Positions 14,704 through 20,949 of a stretch of DNA of 30,951 nucleotides are shown in pieces; position 1 is the stretch's first letter; the number at the start of each line of letters is the position of its first letter. This DNA comes from JAKOQB01 sp036824465 (lineage in GTDB: Bacteria > Pseudomonadota > Gammaproteobacteria > Burkholderiales > Burkholderiaceae_F): assembly GCA_036824465.1 (NCBI GenBank), contig DAITAC010000049.1, forward strand, positions 1 to 30,951, given 5' to 3'. The notes beneath the pieces are model-generated. The model ran no database searches and was not told the DNA's origin. It saw only the letters and a list, made by a program, of their open reading frames with translations. Position numbers and translations under genes: made by a program.

Positions 14704-15672
14704 TCAGGCCTTCGTGGCCGCCGCTGCTTCGAGTTCAGCCACGCGGCGCTTCAGCCGCGCAACATCGTCACGGCGGCGCTCGCGTGCGGCTTCGACGCCG
14801 CGCTTCACCCATGCCAGCCATGCCGTCATGCCGTCACCGCGCGTCGCCGCCACCTCAAGCACCTCGATCCCAGGCCGCACGCGGCGCGCGTATTCGATCG
14901 CGCGCTTTACATCGAAGTTCACGTGCGGCAGCAGGTCGATCTTGTTCAGCAGCATCAGGCTCGACGCCGCAAACATGTCCGGGTACTTCAGCGGCTTGTC
15001 CTCGCCCTCCGTCACCGACAGCACGACGACCTTGTGCGCCTCGCCCAGATCGAATGCGGCGGGACAGACGAGGTTGCCGACGTTTTCGATGAACAGCACC
15101 GAGTCATCCGCCGGCGCCAGATGCTCGAGCGCGTGGCCGATCTGGCTCGCATCGAGGTGGCAACCTTTGCCGGTGTTGATCTGGACCGCGCGCACACCGG
15201 TGGCGCGGATGCGATCGGCGTCAAAACTGGTCTGCTGGTCGCCTTCGATCACCGCGACTGCCAACGTACCCTGCAGCGCCTTGATCGACTCGACCAGCAA
15301 TGTGGTCTTGCCCGCGCCGGGGCTCGATACCAGGTTCACCGCAAAGATGCCGTGCTCGGCCAGAAAGCGGCGATTGTCCGCGGCGAGCGCATTGTTCTTT
15401 CCCAGGATGTCGCGCTCGATCTGCACCATGCGCGCCTGCGACATGCCGGGCGCGTGCGAGTGCGCAGGGCCGGCGCCGTAGTCGATCGCGTCGCCGGCGT
15501 GATGGTGGTGATGGTCGTGCTCATGCGAGCCCGTGTGCACGTGCGAGTGCATGGTGCCGTCAGCATGCACATGGGTATGCGCCGGCTCGCCGTGCTCGTG
15601 CTCATCATGCTCGTGCATGTGATGGCCCTCGATTCGTGTTTCGCCGGCGCCGCAGCCGCATGTCGTGCACAT
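14704..15672 (-). CDS. hypB: HypB: nickel-binding GTPase for nickel insertion
   Basis: A 322-residue GTPase that, with HypA, delivers Ni to the HoxG precursor. The N-terminus has the high-affinity nickel motif CTTCGCG (C2, C5, C7). A His-rich region follows, with 21 His between residues 17 and 73, likely for nickel storage. The G domain has SSPGAGKTT (116-124), EGDQQTSFDADR, GKGCHLD, FIENVGNLVCP with the metal-bridging Cys, and NKIDLLP. The C-terminus adds a Lys/Arg/Glu-rich helix (DVARLKRRVAELEAAAATKA) beyond the usual end; it looks like a short coiled coil. ATG 15672 is preceded by GGAAGGAAAG. Confidence 0.96.
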   Translation of the reverse strand: MCTTCGCGAGETRIEGHHMHEHDEHEHGEPAHTHVHADGTMHSHVHTGSHEHDHHHHHAGDAIDYGAGPAHSHAPGMSQARMVQIERDILGKNNALAADNRRFLAEHGIFAVNLVSSPGAGKTTLLVESIKALQGTLAVAVIEGDQQTSFDADRIRATGVRAVQINTGKGCHLDASQIGHALEHLAPADDSVLFIENVGNLVCPAAFDLGEAHKVVVLSVTEGEDKPLKYPDMFAASSLMLLNKIDLLPHVNFDVKRAIEYARRVRPGIEVLEVAATRGDGMTAWLAWVKRGVEAARERRRDDVARLKRRVAELEAAAATKA

Positions 15673-15684
15673 TGCGCTTTCCTT

Positions 15685-15717
15685 CCGTTCGCCCTGAGGT
15701 ATCGAGGGGCTCAAACG
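15685..15717. repeat. Degenerate CCGTTCGCCCTGAG-type palindromic repeat at the hypA-hypB junction
   Basis: The sequence CCGTTCGCCCTGAG, seven bases, then GGGGCTCAAACG resembles the widespread repeat in which CCGTTCGCCCTGAG pairs with CTCAGGGCGAACGG-like text around a CTGTCGAAGG centre. The right half is degraded. It overlaps the last codons and stop of hypA and forms most of the short gap before hypB. Confidence 0.55.
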
Positions 15718-16052
15718 ACTTCCAGTTCCTTGACGCGCATATCCTCGCCGCCGGCAACCTGCAGTTGATAGCTGCCGCACGCCGGACACGCCGCGCCGCG
15801 TTCGTCGATCGCCACGGTGTCGCCGCACTTCATGCACCAGGCCTGTCCCGGCACGTCGACGAATTCGATGCTGGCCTCATCAGCGATCGTGCCGCGCTTG
15901 ACCACGTCGAACGAAAAACGCAGCGCTGCGGGCTCGACTGCGGCCAGGCGGCCGATTTCGAGCCACACCGTTCTCACGCGGTTGAATCCCTGCGCGCGCG
16001 CAGCGTCCTCGATCACACTGATCACGCCTTCAGCCAGAGCCATCTCATGCAT
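15711..16052 (-). CDS. hypA: HypA: nickel metallochaperone
   Basis: A 113-residue nickel carrier that works with HypB. The N-terminus is MHEMALAEGV, with the Ni-binding His2 directly after Met. The zinc site is C73/C76 (WCMKCGD) and C89/C92 (CPACGS), the usual CxxC-x12-CxxC. RVRTVWLEIGRLAAVEPAALRFSFDVV is the family core (short parts: EIGRLAAVEP, RFSFDVV). Start ATG 16052 is fixed by the need for His2; a GGGAGG lies 11 bases upstream. The start lies inside a 28-bp tandem duplication and overlaps a 19-codon mini-ORF. Confidence 0.95.
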   Translation of the reverse strand: MHEMALAEGVISVIEDAARAQGFNRVRTVWLEIGRLAAVEPAALRFSFDVVKRGTIADEASIEFVDVPGQAWCMKCGDTVAIDERGAACPACGSYQLQVAGGEDMRVKELEVV

Positions 16053-16107
16053 GGCGATCCAAACCTCCCATCTCCTGCATGGCGATCCAAACGTCCCGTT
16101 TCATGCA
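16041..16107. repeat. 28-bp tandem duplication across the hypA start
   Basis: Copy A is 16041-16068 and copy B is 16069-16096. They differ at two positions (CATCTCATG/CATCTCCTG and AAACCTCC/AAACGTCC). An imperfect 11-base piece of a third copy follows (16097-16107). The unit contains the hypA start codon and the GGATCGCC just before it. Because 28 is not a multiple of three, the duplication shifts the frame and displaces hypA from the hoxV stop. Confidence 0.85.
16045..16104 (-). CDS. 19-codon mini-ORF linking hoxV to hypA (possible translation relay)
   Basis: The ORF reads MKRDVWIAMQEMGGLDRHA. Its ATG (16104-16102) overlaps the hoxV stop in an ATGA junction, and its stop (16047-16045) lies inside the first hypA codons, just past the hypA ATG at 16052-16050. 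It is made of the duplicated hypA start region. A ribosome finishing hoxV could re-start here and end on the hypA start. The peptide itself probably has no function. Whether it is translated is inference. Confidence 0.35.
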   Translation of the reverse strand: MKRDVWIAMQEMGGLDRHA

Positions 16108-17213
16108 CTCGTGATCTCCAGCCGATAGGTCACGCACGGGTCGAGCGCCTGCACCAGCCACTCGGCGCGCTGGCGCAGCGCGCGTTCGCTGGCCGCACGC
16201 ACGCCGATCAGCCCGACCGCGAGCGCGCCGCGCGGATGAAAATTCCACTCCGTCGGCGCGACGATGCGATAACGCTTGATCTCGTCGTAAGAGAGGTCGA
16301 CCACGTGCAGCAGCAGGCCGCGTGCGGTCTCGACCCAGCCCAGGCCACGTCCGTTACCCAGCCTGCGGCTGCCAACCAGCGGTTTGGGCGCAGGTCGGCC
16401 TGCCGCAATCCGTGCGAGCTCGGTCATGCGGGCCGCGAAACGCGTCAACACTGATCGGCCATAGGCCCGGTCGAGCGCGGCGACGAGTGGATGTTGCGCA
16501 AGCCGCGCGATGGCGCCGGTTTCGCACGGGCGCTGGTCCAGTTGCGGCGTGCGCTCGAACTGCGGATCGGCCTCAAGTGCAGCGAGCACACGGCTGGCGG
16601 CAGTGCCTTCAAACGCGGGCAGCAACGGCACCGCCCGCGCATCGGGCGGCGCGCCATGGCGCAGGCCATCGCGCTGGACGGCGCCGAACATCCGGGCCGC
16701 CGGAGTTGCCGCGCGAGCGATCCAGATCTCGAAGGCAGGCACGTGCGCACTGTCGTACCAGGTGGCACTGTTGCCGGCGAGCACGTCGCGCTCGACCACA
16801 CCTGTCACGGCGTCCCCAACCGCACCGCCATCCTGCGCCAGTTCGTCGCGCGCCCTGCCGAACGCCTCTCTCTGCGCCAGTCCACCGGTCGCCTTGGGCC
16901 AGTCGATCAACGCGCGCAACAGATATTCGTGGGCCATCTCGGCTTCGATCTCGCGCGTTCGTTGCAACAGGGTCGCCGCAGTCGGTGTCTCACCGCGTGC
17001 GGCTTCCACCGCAGATCGCGCTGCGATCGCCTGCGAACGACCGCAGATCGTGAACACGCGTGGCACCAGGGCGAGCGCCTCATCGACGGCGCGGCCGGCG
17101 AGCAGCTTGTCCGCCACCTGTGGTCGCGTCGAATCAATCTTCACCTGCACGACCGTGGTATCGCGCACCTGCACGTCAATGCGCAGTTCGCCAGCCAGAT
17201 CAGACGTGGTCAT
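16101..17213 (-). CDS. hoxV: HoxV/HupK: large-subunit-like scaffold for cofactor assembly
   Basis: A 370-residue relative of the hydrogenase large subunit that has lost most active-site cysteines. It is thought to hold the Fe(CN)2CO unit on its way to HoxG. One cysteine is seen at each position that corresponds to a large-subunit metal motif: RVFTICGRSQ (C57, compare RICGxC) and LDPCVTYRLEI near the C-terminus (C360, compare DPCxxC). LLHVVDLSYDEIKRYRIVAPTEWNF-like text (short parts: YRIVAPTEWNF, HPRG) also matches the large-subunit fold. ATG 17213 overlaps the hoxT stop (ATGA). Sequence is much less conserved than the hyp genes, as is usual for HupK. Confidence 0.88.
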   Translation of the reverse strand: MTTSDLAGELRIDVQVRDTTVVQVKIDSTRPQVADKLLAGRAVDEALALVPRVFTICGRSQAIAARSAVEAARGETPTAATLLQRTREIEAEMAHEYLLRALIDWPKATGGLAQREAFGRARDELAQDGGAVGDAVTGVVERDVLAGNSATWYDSAHVPAFEIWIARAATPAARMFGAVQRDGLRHGAPPDARAVPLLPAFEGTAASRVLAALEADPQFERTPQLDQRPCETGAIARLAQHPLVAALDRAYGRSVLTRFAARMTELARIAAGRPAPKPLVGSRRLGNGRGLGWVETARGLLLHVVDLSYDEIKRYRIVAPTEWNFHPRGALAVGLIGVRAASERALRQRAEWLVQALDPCVTYRLEITSA

Positions 17214-17746
17214 GTCGCATCTCCCCGCCAATGCCCGCGCAGAAAACCGCGCTTGGAAACCGGCGTCGTTGTTCGTTGTGCCGCGGCCTGCTCTTCAGGC
17301 GCCGTGCCGGGTCCTTCGGCGCCCGCACGCGCGCCGCTATCGAAGAGCGCGCCAAGCGCCGCTTCCGCCGTTGCGCGCGCCACTTCGTGCTGCTGGAATT
17401 CGAACACCGGCGAGAACAGGGAACAACTCTGGAACTCGCCGATCGCCGGCTCGAAACCGCCGATGAAGTCGAACACGCCGGCGGGGAACGCGTAGCTCGT
17501 GTCGGCACGCTGCGTCAGTGAACGCCACTGTTCCGGCGCATCCGGCAGCAGCACCAGATTCATGAACCACGGCGTGATCAGCACGCCGAGCCAGCGTCCC
17601 TCCCAGCGCCGGAAACCGACCGCCTCGACCCGCAGCGCGTCGTTGATGAAAGGCAGGCCCTGCATGCGCTCGACGTAGATATCCTGGAACGCCGCTTCAA
17701 GTCGTTCAGCGGGTGCCAGGTCGGACGCAATGGCAACGTTGCTCAT
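17210..17746 (-). CDS. hoxT: HoxT/HybE-family hydrogenase assembly chaperone
   Basis: A 178-residue protein of the HybE/HupJ family. The core is LPFINDALRVEAVGFRRWEGRWLGVLITPWFMNLVLLP (seen in parts: GVLITPWFMNL, FPAGVFDFIGGF, IGEFQSCSLFSPVFEF). Family members help maturation of the Tat-exported small subunit and the complex with its large subunit. After the core comes a low-complexity Ala/Gly/Glu linker and then a basic tail VSKRGFLRGHWRGDAT, which resembles the SRRxFLRG start of NapF-like proteins. In some relatives the rubredoxin is fused to this protein; here it is the separate gene upstream. ATG 17746 is 23 bases after hoxR. Confidence 0.9.
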   Translation of the reverse strand: MSNVAIASDLAPAERLEAAFQDIYVERMQGLPFINDALRVEAVGFRRWEGRWLGVLITPWFMNLVLLPDAPEQWRSLTQRADTSYAFPAGVFDFIGGFEPAIGEFQSCSLFSPVFEFQQHEVARATAEAALGALFDSGARAGAEGPGTAPEEQAAAQRTTTPVSKRGFLRGHWRGDAT

Positions 17747-17769
17747 CGATCGAGACGCGTGTGGCCGGA

Positions 17770-17988
17770 TCAGGTTTCGCCGAAAACCATGAACTGTTTG
17801 CGATCGCCGGCACAGTTCGGACAGGCCCAATGCGCGGGAAGATCGGCAAACGCAGTTCCAGGTTCAATCTGCCAGACCGGATCGCCGGCGGCCGGGTCAT
17901 ACACGTACCAGCAGACCTTGCACTCCAGCCGCGTGGCCGGCCCGATCTTGCGGACATCGCCGAGAAAGGATCCTTCGAACTGCGTCAT
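17770..17988 (-). CDS. hoxR: HoxR/HupI rubredoxin
   Basis: A 72-residue rubredoxin with the two iron-binding CxxC pairs: CKVCWYVYDPAAGD (C23, C26) and ACPNCAGDRKQF (C56, C59). In the hydrogenase-linked form the spacing between the pairs is about 29 residues, as here. It is a small one-electron carrier needed for active hydrogenase at higher oxygen levels in Cupriavidus and Rhizobium, probably for correct Fe-S clusters of the small subunit. ATG 17988 is eight bases after the hoxQ stop. Confidence 0.95.
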   Translation of the reverse strand: MTQFEGSFLGDVRKIGPATRLECKVCWYVYDPAAGDPVWQIEPGTAFADLPAHWACPNCAGDRKQFMVFGET

Positions 17989-17996
17989 CGCCAGTC

Positions 17997-18860
17997 TCAC
18001 GCCGCGGATGAGTCGGCCATCCACTCGACCAGTTCGGCGAGCCGCTCGCGGCTTTCCGCGATGTCTTCATCGGCCGCGACCGCGACCTCAGGCACGCGCA
18101 CAATTTCGAGTGTATTCAGGATCAGCGTCTGCATGTTGTTGAAGTACTGCACGCGCCACAGATTGCGCAGTCGCGTTGAGGAGATGCGGCAGTTGCCGAA
18201 GCCGCGCGACAGAATGCTGACCGGCCCGTCCGGGACCGCACGGTCGAGCAGTTGCATGTCATCGGGAGTCATCGGCAGCAACGTCAGGTTGATCACGTGC
18301 GGTGACTGGTTTGCCCTGAACGCGCGCACCTGATGGGCGATCTCGGCCAGCACCGCCGGCGCATTCATCGCGCCGGGCGCCAGCATGGTCTCGGTCGCCA
18401 GGGTGGCGGTCGCGCCACGCTGCGCCAGTTCGAGCGCCACCGGGGGAATCGCGCCGGCGTAGAGATAATCGTGCGCGACGCGGCCGTCCTGGTCGAAGTG
18501 CAACTCGCGCCAGACACCGGCGAACACCGTCTCCTGGATGCGGATGTCGCGCGACTCGCCGTTTCTGAAGTCGATGCGCACGCTGACTTCACCCTCGCCG
18601 AGCGTCTGGTTCAGCACTTCGAGCCCGCCCGGATGGAAGCCCGCCAGTTCGACGCGCGGCGAACTCGATTTGCCCATGCCATCGACAAAGCGCGCGAGCA
18701 ACTCGTGCGCGGTGGTCATCGCCTCCGCCTCGGCATTCGATGGCACCTGTGGCATCGAAAAAGTCGAGACATCGCGCGAAAACGGAAGGTAATTCAAGTC
18801 GGCGTCTTCGGGCTGCGAACCCGGGCCCGTCACGCGAACAGGAATCGGAAAGTCCTTCAT
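17997..18860 (-). CDS. hoxQ: HoxQ/HupH small-subunit maturation protein
   Basis: A 287-residue cytoplasmic protein. The N-terminus has LNYLPFSRDVSTFSMPQVP, a HupH/HoxQ signature. The C-terminal half has SILSRGFGNCRISSTRLRNLWRVQYFNNMQTLILNTLEIV (seen in parts: SRGFGNCRI, NLWRVQYFNN, ILNTLEIV), the HupH C-terminal domain. In Cupriavidus, HoxO and HoxQ bind the Tat signal of HoxK and protect the small subunit before export. An ATG at 18860 with AAGGAG-type text upstream (GGAGT/CAAGGAG reading across 18871) supports the start. A 53-base gap separates it from hoxO. Confidence 0.92.
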   Translation of the reverse strand: MKDFPIPVRVTGPGSQPEDADLNYLPFSRDVSTFSMPQVPSNAEAEAMTTAHELLARFVDGMGKSSSPRVELAGFHPGGLEVLNQTLGEGEVSVRIDFRNGESRDIRIQETVFAGVWRELHFDQDGRVAHDYLYAGAIPPVALELAQRGATATLATETMLAPGAMNAPAVLAEIAHQVRAFRANQSPHVINLTLLPMTPDDMQLLDRAVPDGPVSILSRGFGNCRISSTRLRNLWRVQYFNNMQTLILNTLEIVRVPEVAVAADEDIAESRERLAELVEWMADSSAA

Positions 18861-18913
18861 GGTGACCTCAAGGAGTTACTTCTCTGTCGTCAGAATCGCA
18901 ATTCAATCGGAAC

Positions 18914-19393
18914 TCAATGGCAATGCGGCGCATCGTCCGGTCCGGCGCTCTTCACCGCAATGCCGATCGAGGGCGGGCGGGTTGGTTCAGCGTTCAACAG
19001 CATGCCGAGTTCGTCGACGTAATCCTGCCAGTCGCGCAGGCCGTCCATAGCGCCGACGTAGCGGCCATCTTTCAGCAACACCAGCGCCGGCCAGCGCCGG
19101 AATCCGAAACGCGGCGCAATCGCGCGCGCCGCGGCCTGCAGCAGCACGCCGGTGCGAAAGCGCGCAGGAAACGCGCGCGCGAGTTCGGGCACGATCACCG
19201 CGAGATCGAGCGTTTCGTGATGCTGCGCCGGGTTCTCGGTGAATACGACGAGCGCATGACCGGCGTTACAGGCCCAGGCATCGAAACTCGCCGCATCCAG
19301 CAATGGCGCCGCGAGCGTGGCGCACAGGCGCTCGATCAGCGGGTGAACCGCAGATGGCGCGCTGCGAGCAATGGTTGCTACCTCGATCGTCAT
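18914..19393 (-). CDS. hoxO: HoxO/HupG (HyaE-like) thioredoxin-fold chaperone
   Basis: A 159-residue protein of the HyaE/HupG family, a thioredoxin fold without the CxxC redox pair. HALVVFTENPAQHHETLDLAVIVPEL and RFGFRRWPALVLLKDGRYVGAMDGLRDW are family text (short parts: VVFTENPAQHHET, RWPALVLLKDG). It binds the HoxK twin-arginine signal and holds back export until the small subunit has joined HoxG. The start ATG 19393 overlaps the hoxL stop (ATGA). The C-terminus ends in HCH, a possible metal-binding tail, though this may have no meaning. Confidence 0.92.
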   Translation of the reverse strand: MTIEVATIARSAPSAVHPLIERLCATLAAPLLDAASFDAWACNAGHALVVFTENPAQHHETLDLAVIVPELARAFPARFRTGVLLQAAARAIAPRFGFRRWPALVLLKDGRYVGAMDGLRDWQDYVDELGMLLNAEPTRPPSIGIAVKSAGPDDAPHCH

Positions 19394-19707
19394 GCGGTTT
19401 TCCTCAGGTGCGCTGGCAACTGCGGCTCGCGCTCGACGAGATCGGCAAACATCGCGTCGATCACGACGCGATCGCCGTCCTGGTTCAGAACCGCATCGAG
19501 CGCGGTCAGCGCATTGAGCGTCTGATTCGCTTCGTCGGCGCTCATCACGCGTCGCGCGGCGCCGTGAAACTCGAGCACCCAGGTGCCCGGCGACAGTTCG
19601 CCCACCAGCAGCATGTCCACGCGCTTGCGCGCGCCGCGCGACTCGCATAGGGCGAAGGTGCCGGCACCATCACCCGCGATCACCTGCATGGGAACGCCGA
19701 TGCACAT
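19390..19707 (-). CDS. hoxL: HoxL/HupF: HypC-like chaperone dedicated to the membrane hydrogenase
   Basis: A 105-residue HypC homologue. It starts MCIGVPMQV with the essential Cys2 and continues through RKRVDMLLVGELSPGTWVLEFHGAARRVMSADEANQT (short parts: GTWVLEFHGAARRV, SADEANQT). It is longer than HypC because of a C-terminal extension (DGDRVVIDAMFADLVEREPQLPAHLRKTA), a known HupF/HoxL feature. In Cupriavidus HoxL guides the Fe(CN)2CO unit to HoxG and protects under oxygen. ATG 19707 shares a base with the hoxM stop (TGATG). Confidence 0.94.
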   Translation of the reverse strand: MCIGVPMQVIAGDGAGTFALCESRGARKRVDMLLVGELSPGTWVLEFHGAARRVMSADEANQTLNALTALDAVLNQDGDRVVIDAMFADLVEREPQLPAHLRKTA

Positions 19708-20354
19708 CAGCGCGTGCCCCCCGCCGCGTCGCGTTCCGCCGCATGCCGGATACTCAGGAAGCGCGCGTCGCCGACTCGGCATGCCGCCTGCTCGGTCGGC
19801 CGATCAGCTTCATACGCATCGATCGCGAGCGATCGATCGTTCAGGCGCTCGCCGGGTGTCGTGCGCCGGCTTGCGCGATACCCCCACGCCGCCAGCTCCT
19901 CTGCGGCCAATTCGACCGCGGCCGGCACCTGTGCACGCACGCTTGCACTCAGGCTGCCGCCGAAGTCGGACAGCCGCTCGGGCTGCACTCCGATCAGTGT
20001 GAGCCGCGCCGGAAATCGGCCCTGCAGATCGGCGATCGCCAGCAGTTCCTGGAAACTCGACTGATGCAGGCTCATCTTCGTGCCGGCCCACGCCGGCACC
20101 TCGCGCCCGCGCAGCACCTTGAGCGCGCCCGGCGTCAAGCCGAAATCGATGGCGTCGAACACGATCACGCCTGCGCTGTCGACGACGGCATGCAGCAGGT
20201 TCAGTCCCTGGGTTCCACCATCGAGCAGTTGCACTCCCGCCGGCGCGACAAACGCCTCGTTGAATGCTTCGACCGCGCGCACGCCGAAGCCCTCGTCGGC
20301 CCAGAGCAGATTACCGATGCCGAGTACCAGTACGCCGGCCGGCGACTCTTCCAT
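19707..20354 (-). CDS. hoxM: HoxM: endopeptidase that removes the HoxG C-terminal tail
   Basis: A 215-residue maturation protease of the HyaD/HybD family. VLVLGIGNLLWADEGFGVRAVE gives the nickel-sensing Glu (E21), FDAIDFG gives D67 and SLHQSSF gives H97, in line with E16, D62 and H93 of E. coli HybD. It cuts HoxG after the His of its DPCLACATH motif once nickel is in place. The C-terminal 50 residues (from about YRASRRTTPGERL) go beyond the core fold and are charged and probably disordered. ATG 20354 has GGGAAC upstream. It follows a 202-base gap with candidate regulatory sites, so it may also have its own promoter. Confidence 0.94.
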   Translation of the reverse strand: MEESPAGVLVLGIGNLLWADEGFGVRAVEAFNEAFVAPAGVQLLDGGTQGLNLLHAVVDSAGVIVFDAIDFGLTPGALKVLRGREVPAWAGTKMSLHQSSFQELLAIADLQGRFPARLTLIGVQPERLSDFGGSLSASVRAQVPAAVELAAEELAAWGYRASRRTTPGERLNDRSLAIDAYEADRPTEQAACRVGDARFLSIRHAAERDAAGGTR

Positions 20355-20405
20355 GTCGTTCCCGTGAACAGCAAGCGATCGGTGAGAGGTGAGTGCGTGG
20401 GATGC

Positions 20406-20426
20406 GTGTTACTGAATACGTAACAC
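20406..20426. promoter_or_regulatory. Palindrome GTGTTAC-N7-GTAACAC upstream of hoxM
   Basis: A perfect 7-base inverted repeat with a 7-base spacer, 52 bases before the hoxM ATG. A further half-site GTTAC lies at 20442-20446. It looks like an operator for a dimeric repressor. If the FNR-type promoter predicted upstream is real, this palindrome would lie just after its start point. The neighbouring HigA-like protein is a candidate ligand; that is inference. Confidence 0.5.
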
Positions 20427-20439
20427 CGCAACGAAACGA

Positions 20440-20480
20440 AAGTTACGGCTACCGTGCCTTTTCGCGTTGACGAACATCAA
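20440..20480 (-). promoter_or_regulatory. Candidate FNR/ANR-dependent promoter of hoxM
   Basis: On the minus strand 20480-20467 reads TTGATGTTCGTCAA, matching TTGAT-N4-ATCAA at 9 of 10 defined bases. A -10-like TAACTT lies at 20445-20440. The distance from the box centre to it is about 28-29 bases, the spacing expected when the activator sits near -41.5. No other sigma-70 -35 is obvious. Confidence 0.45.
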
Positions 20481-20538
20481 CGCCGCGCGTGCTATCGGCA
20501 CGGCGCGGATGTGGCGCAACGTGGGAACCGAGCGCGCG

Positions 20539-20556
20539 ACCCGCTGAAACGCGGGT
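20539..20556 (-). terminator. Hairpin directly after the HigA-like gene, weak terminator candidate
   Basis: On the minus strand ACCCGC-GTTTCA-GCGGGT forms a perfect 6-base stem that begins one base after the stop codon. No T-run follows (the next bases are CGCGCGC), so intrinsic termination would be weak. It could instead stabilise the upstream hoxKGZ message at its 3' end. Confidence 0.35.
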
Positions 20557-20949
20557 TCAGACCTTCAGGCGCCTGGCAGCCTGGTGCAGATCCCAGTCAG
20601 TCTGCAACTGCATCCAGAAGGTCGCGTCGTTCGAGAAGAAGATTGCCAGTCGCACCGCGGTGTCGGCGGTAATGCCGCGATGGCCGCGAATCAGCTCATT
20701 CACGCGCCGGCGCGAGATGCCGAGGGCCTTGGCCAGCGCCTGCTGCGTGATATGCATCGGCTTCAGAAAGCGCGTCTCGAGAAAGTAGCCCGGATGCACC
20801 GGTGCGCGGCGCGTGACCGGCCGCGGACCCACGCGCTTGGCGAGCCCGGGCATGGCGGCCGGGCGCCTTGCCTGCGTTGTCCGTTTCCGTGCATCCGCCG
20901 CGCTGGCGTCCGTCTTGCGGGCCGGCGTCGCGCTCGCGTTCATATCCAT
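20557..20949 (-). CDS. HigA-like helix-turn-helix (XRE) antitoxin-family protein inside the hox operon
   Basis: A 130-residue protein. The C-terminal 80 residues fit HigA antitoxins: VHPGYFLETRFLKPM, the helix-turn-helix ITQQALAKALGISRRRVNELIRGHRGI (short parts: QALAKALGISRRRVNEL), ITADTAVRLAIFF and FWMQLQTDWDLHQA. HigA proteins repress their own operon and neutralise the HigB RNase, but no HigB-like ORF is found nearby. The first 48 residues are an extra basic, low-complexity arm (ARKTDASAADARKRTTQARR region), unusual for HigA (about 95-100 residues). ATG 20949 shares a base with the hoxZ stop (TGATG), so it is translated with the hydrogenase structural genes; ATG 20853 is an alternative start. 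It could be a stand-alone regulator. Confidence 0.85.
   Translation of the reverse strand: MDMNASATPARKTDASAADARKRTTQARRPAAMPGLAKRVGPRPVTRRAPVHPGYFLETRFLKPMHITQQALAKALGISRRRVNELIRGHRGITADTAVRLAIFFSNDATFWMQLQTDWDLHQAARRLKV

Noticed and set aside
11725..15768. A 1347-codon open frame on the plus strand
   Set aside because: It is antisense to hypD, hypC, hypF and hypB, all of which are certain genes. Its translation is low-complexity Arg/His/Ala text, typical of the third-position GC shadow.
20454..20672. A small plus-strand ORF as a HigB toxin partner
   Set aside because: The translation is Arg-rich without RelE/HigB motifs and overlaps the HigA-like gene in antisense.
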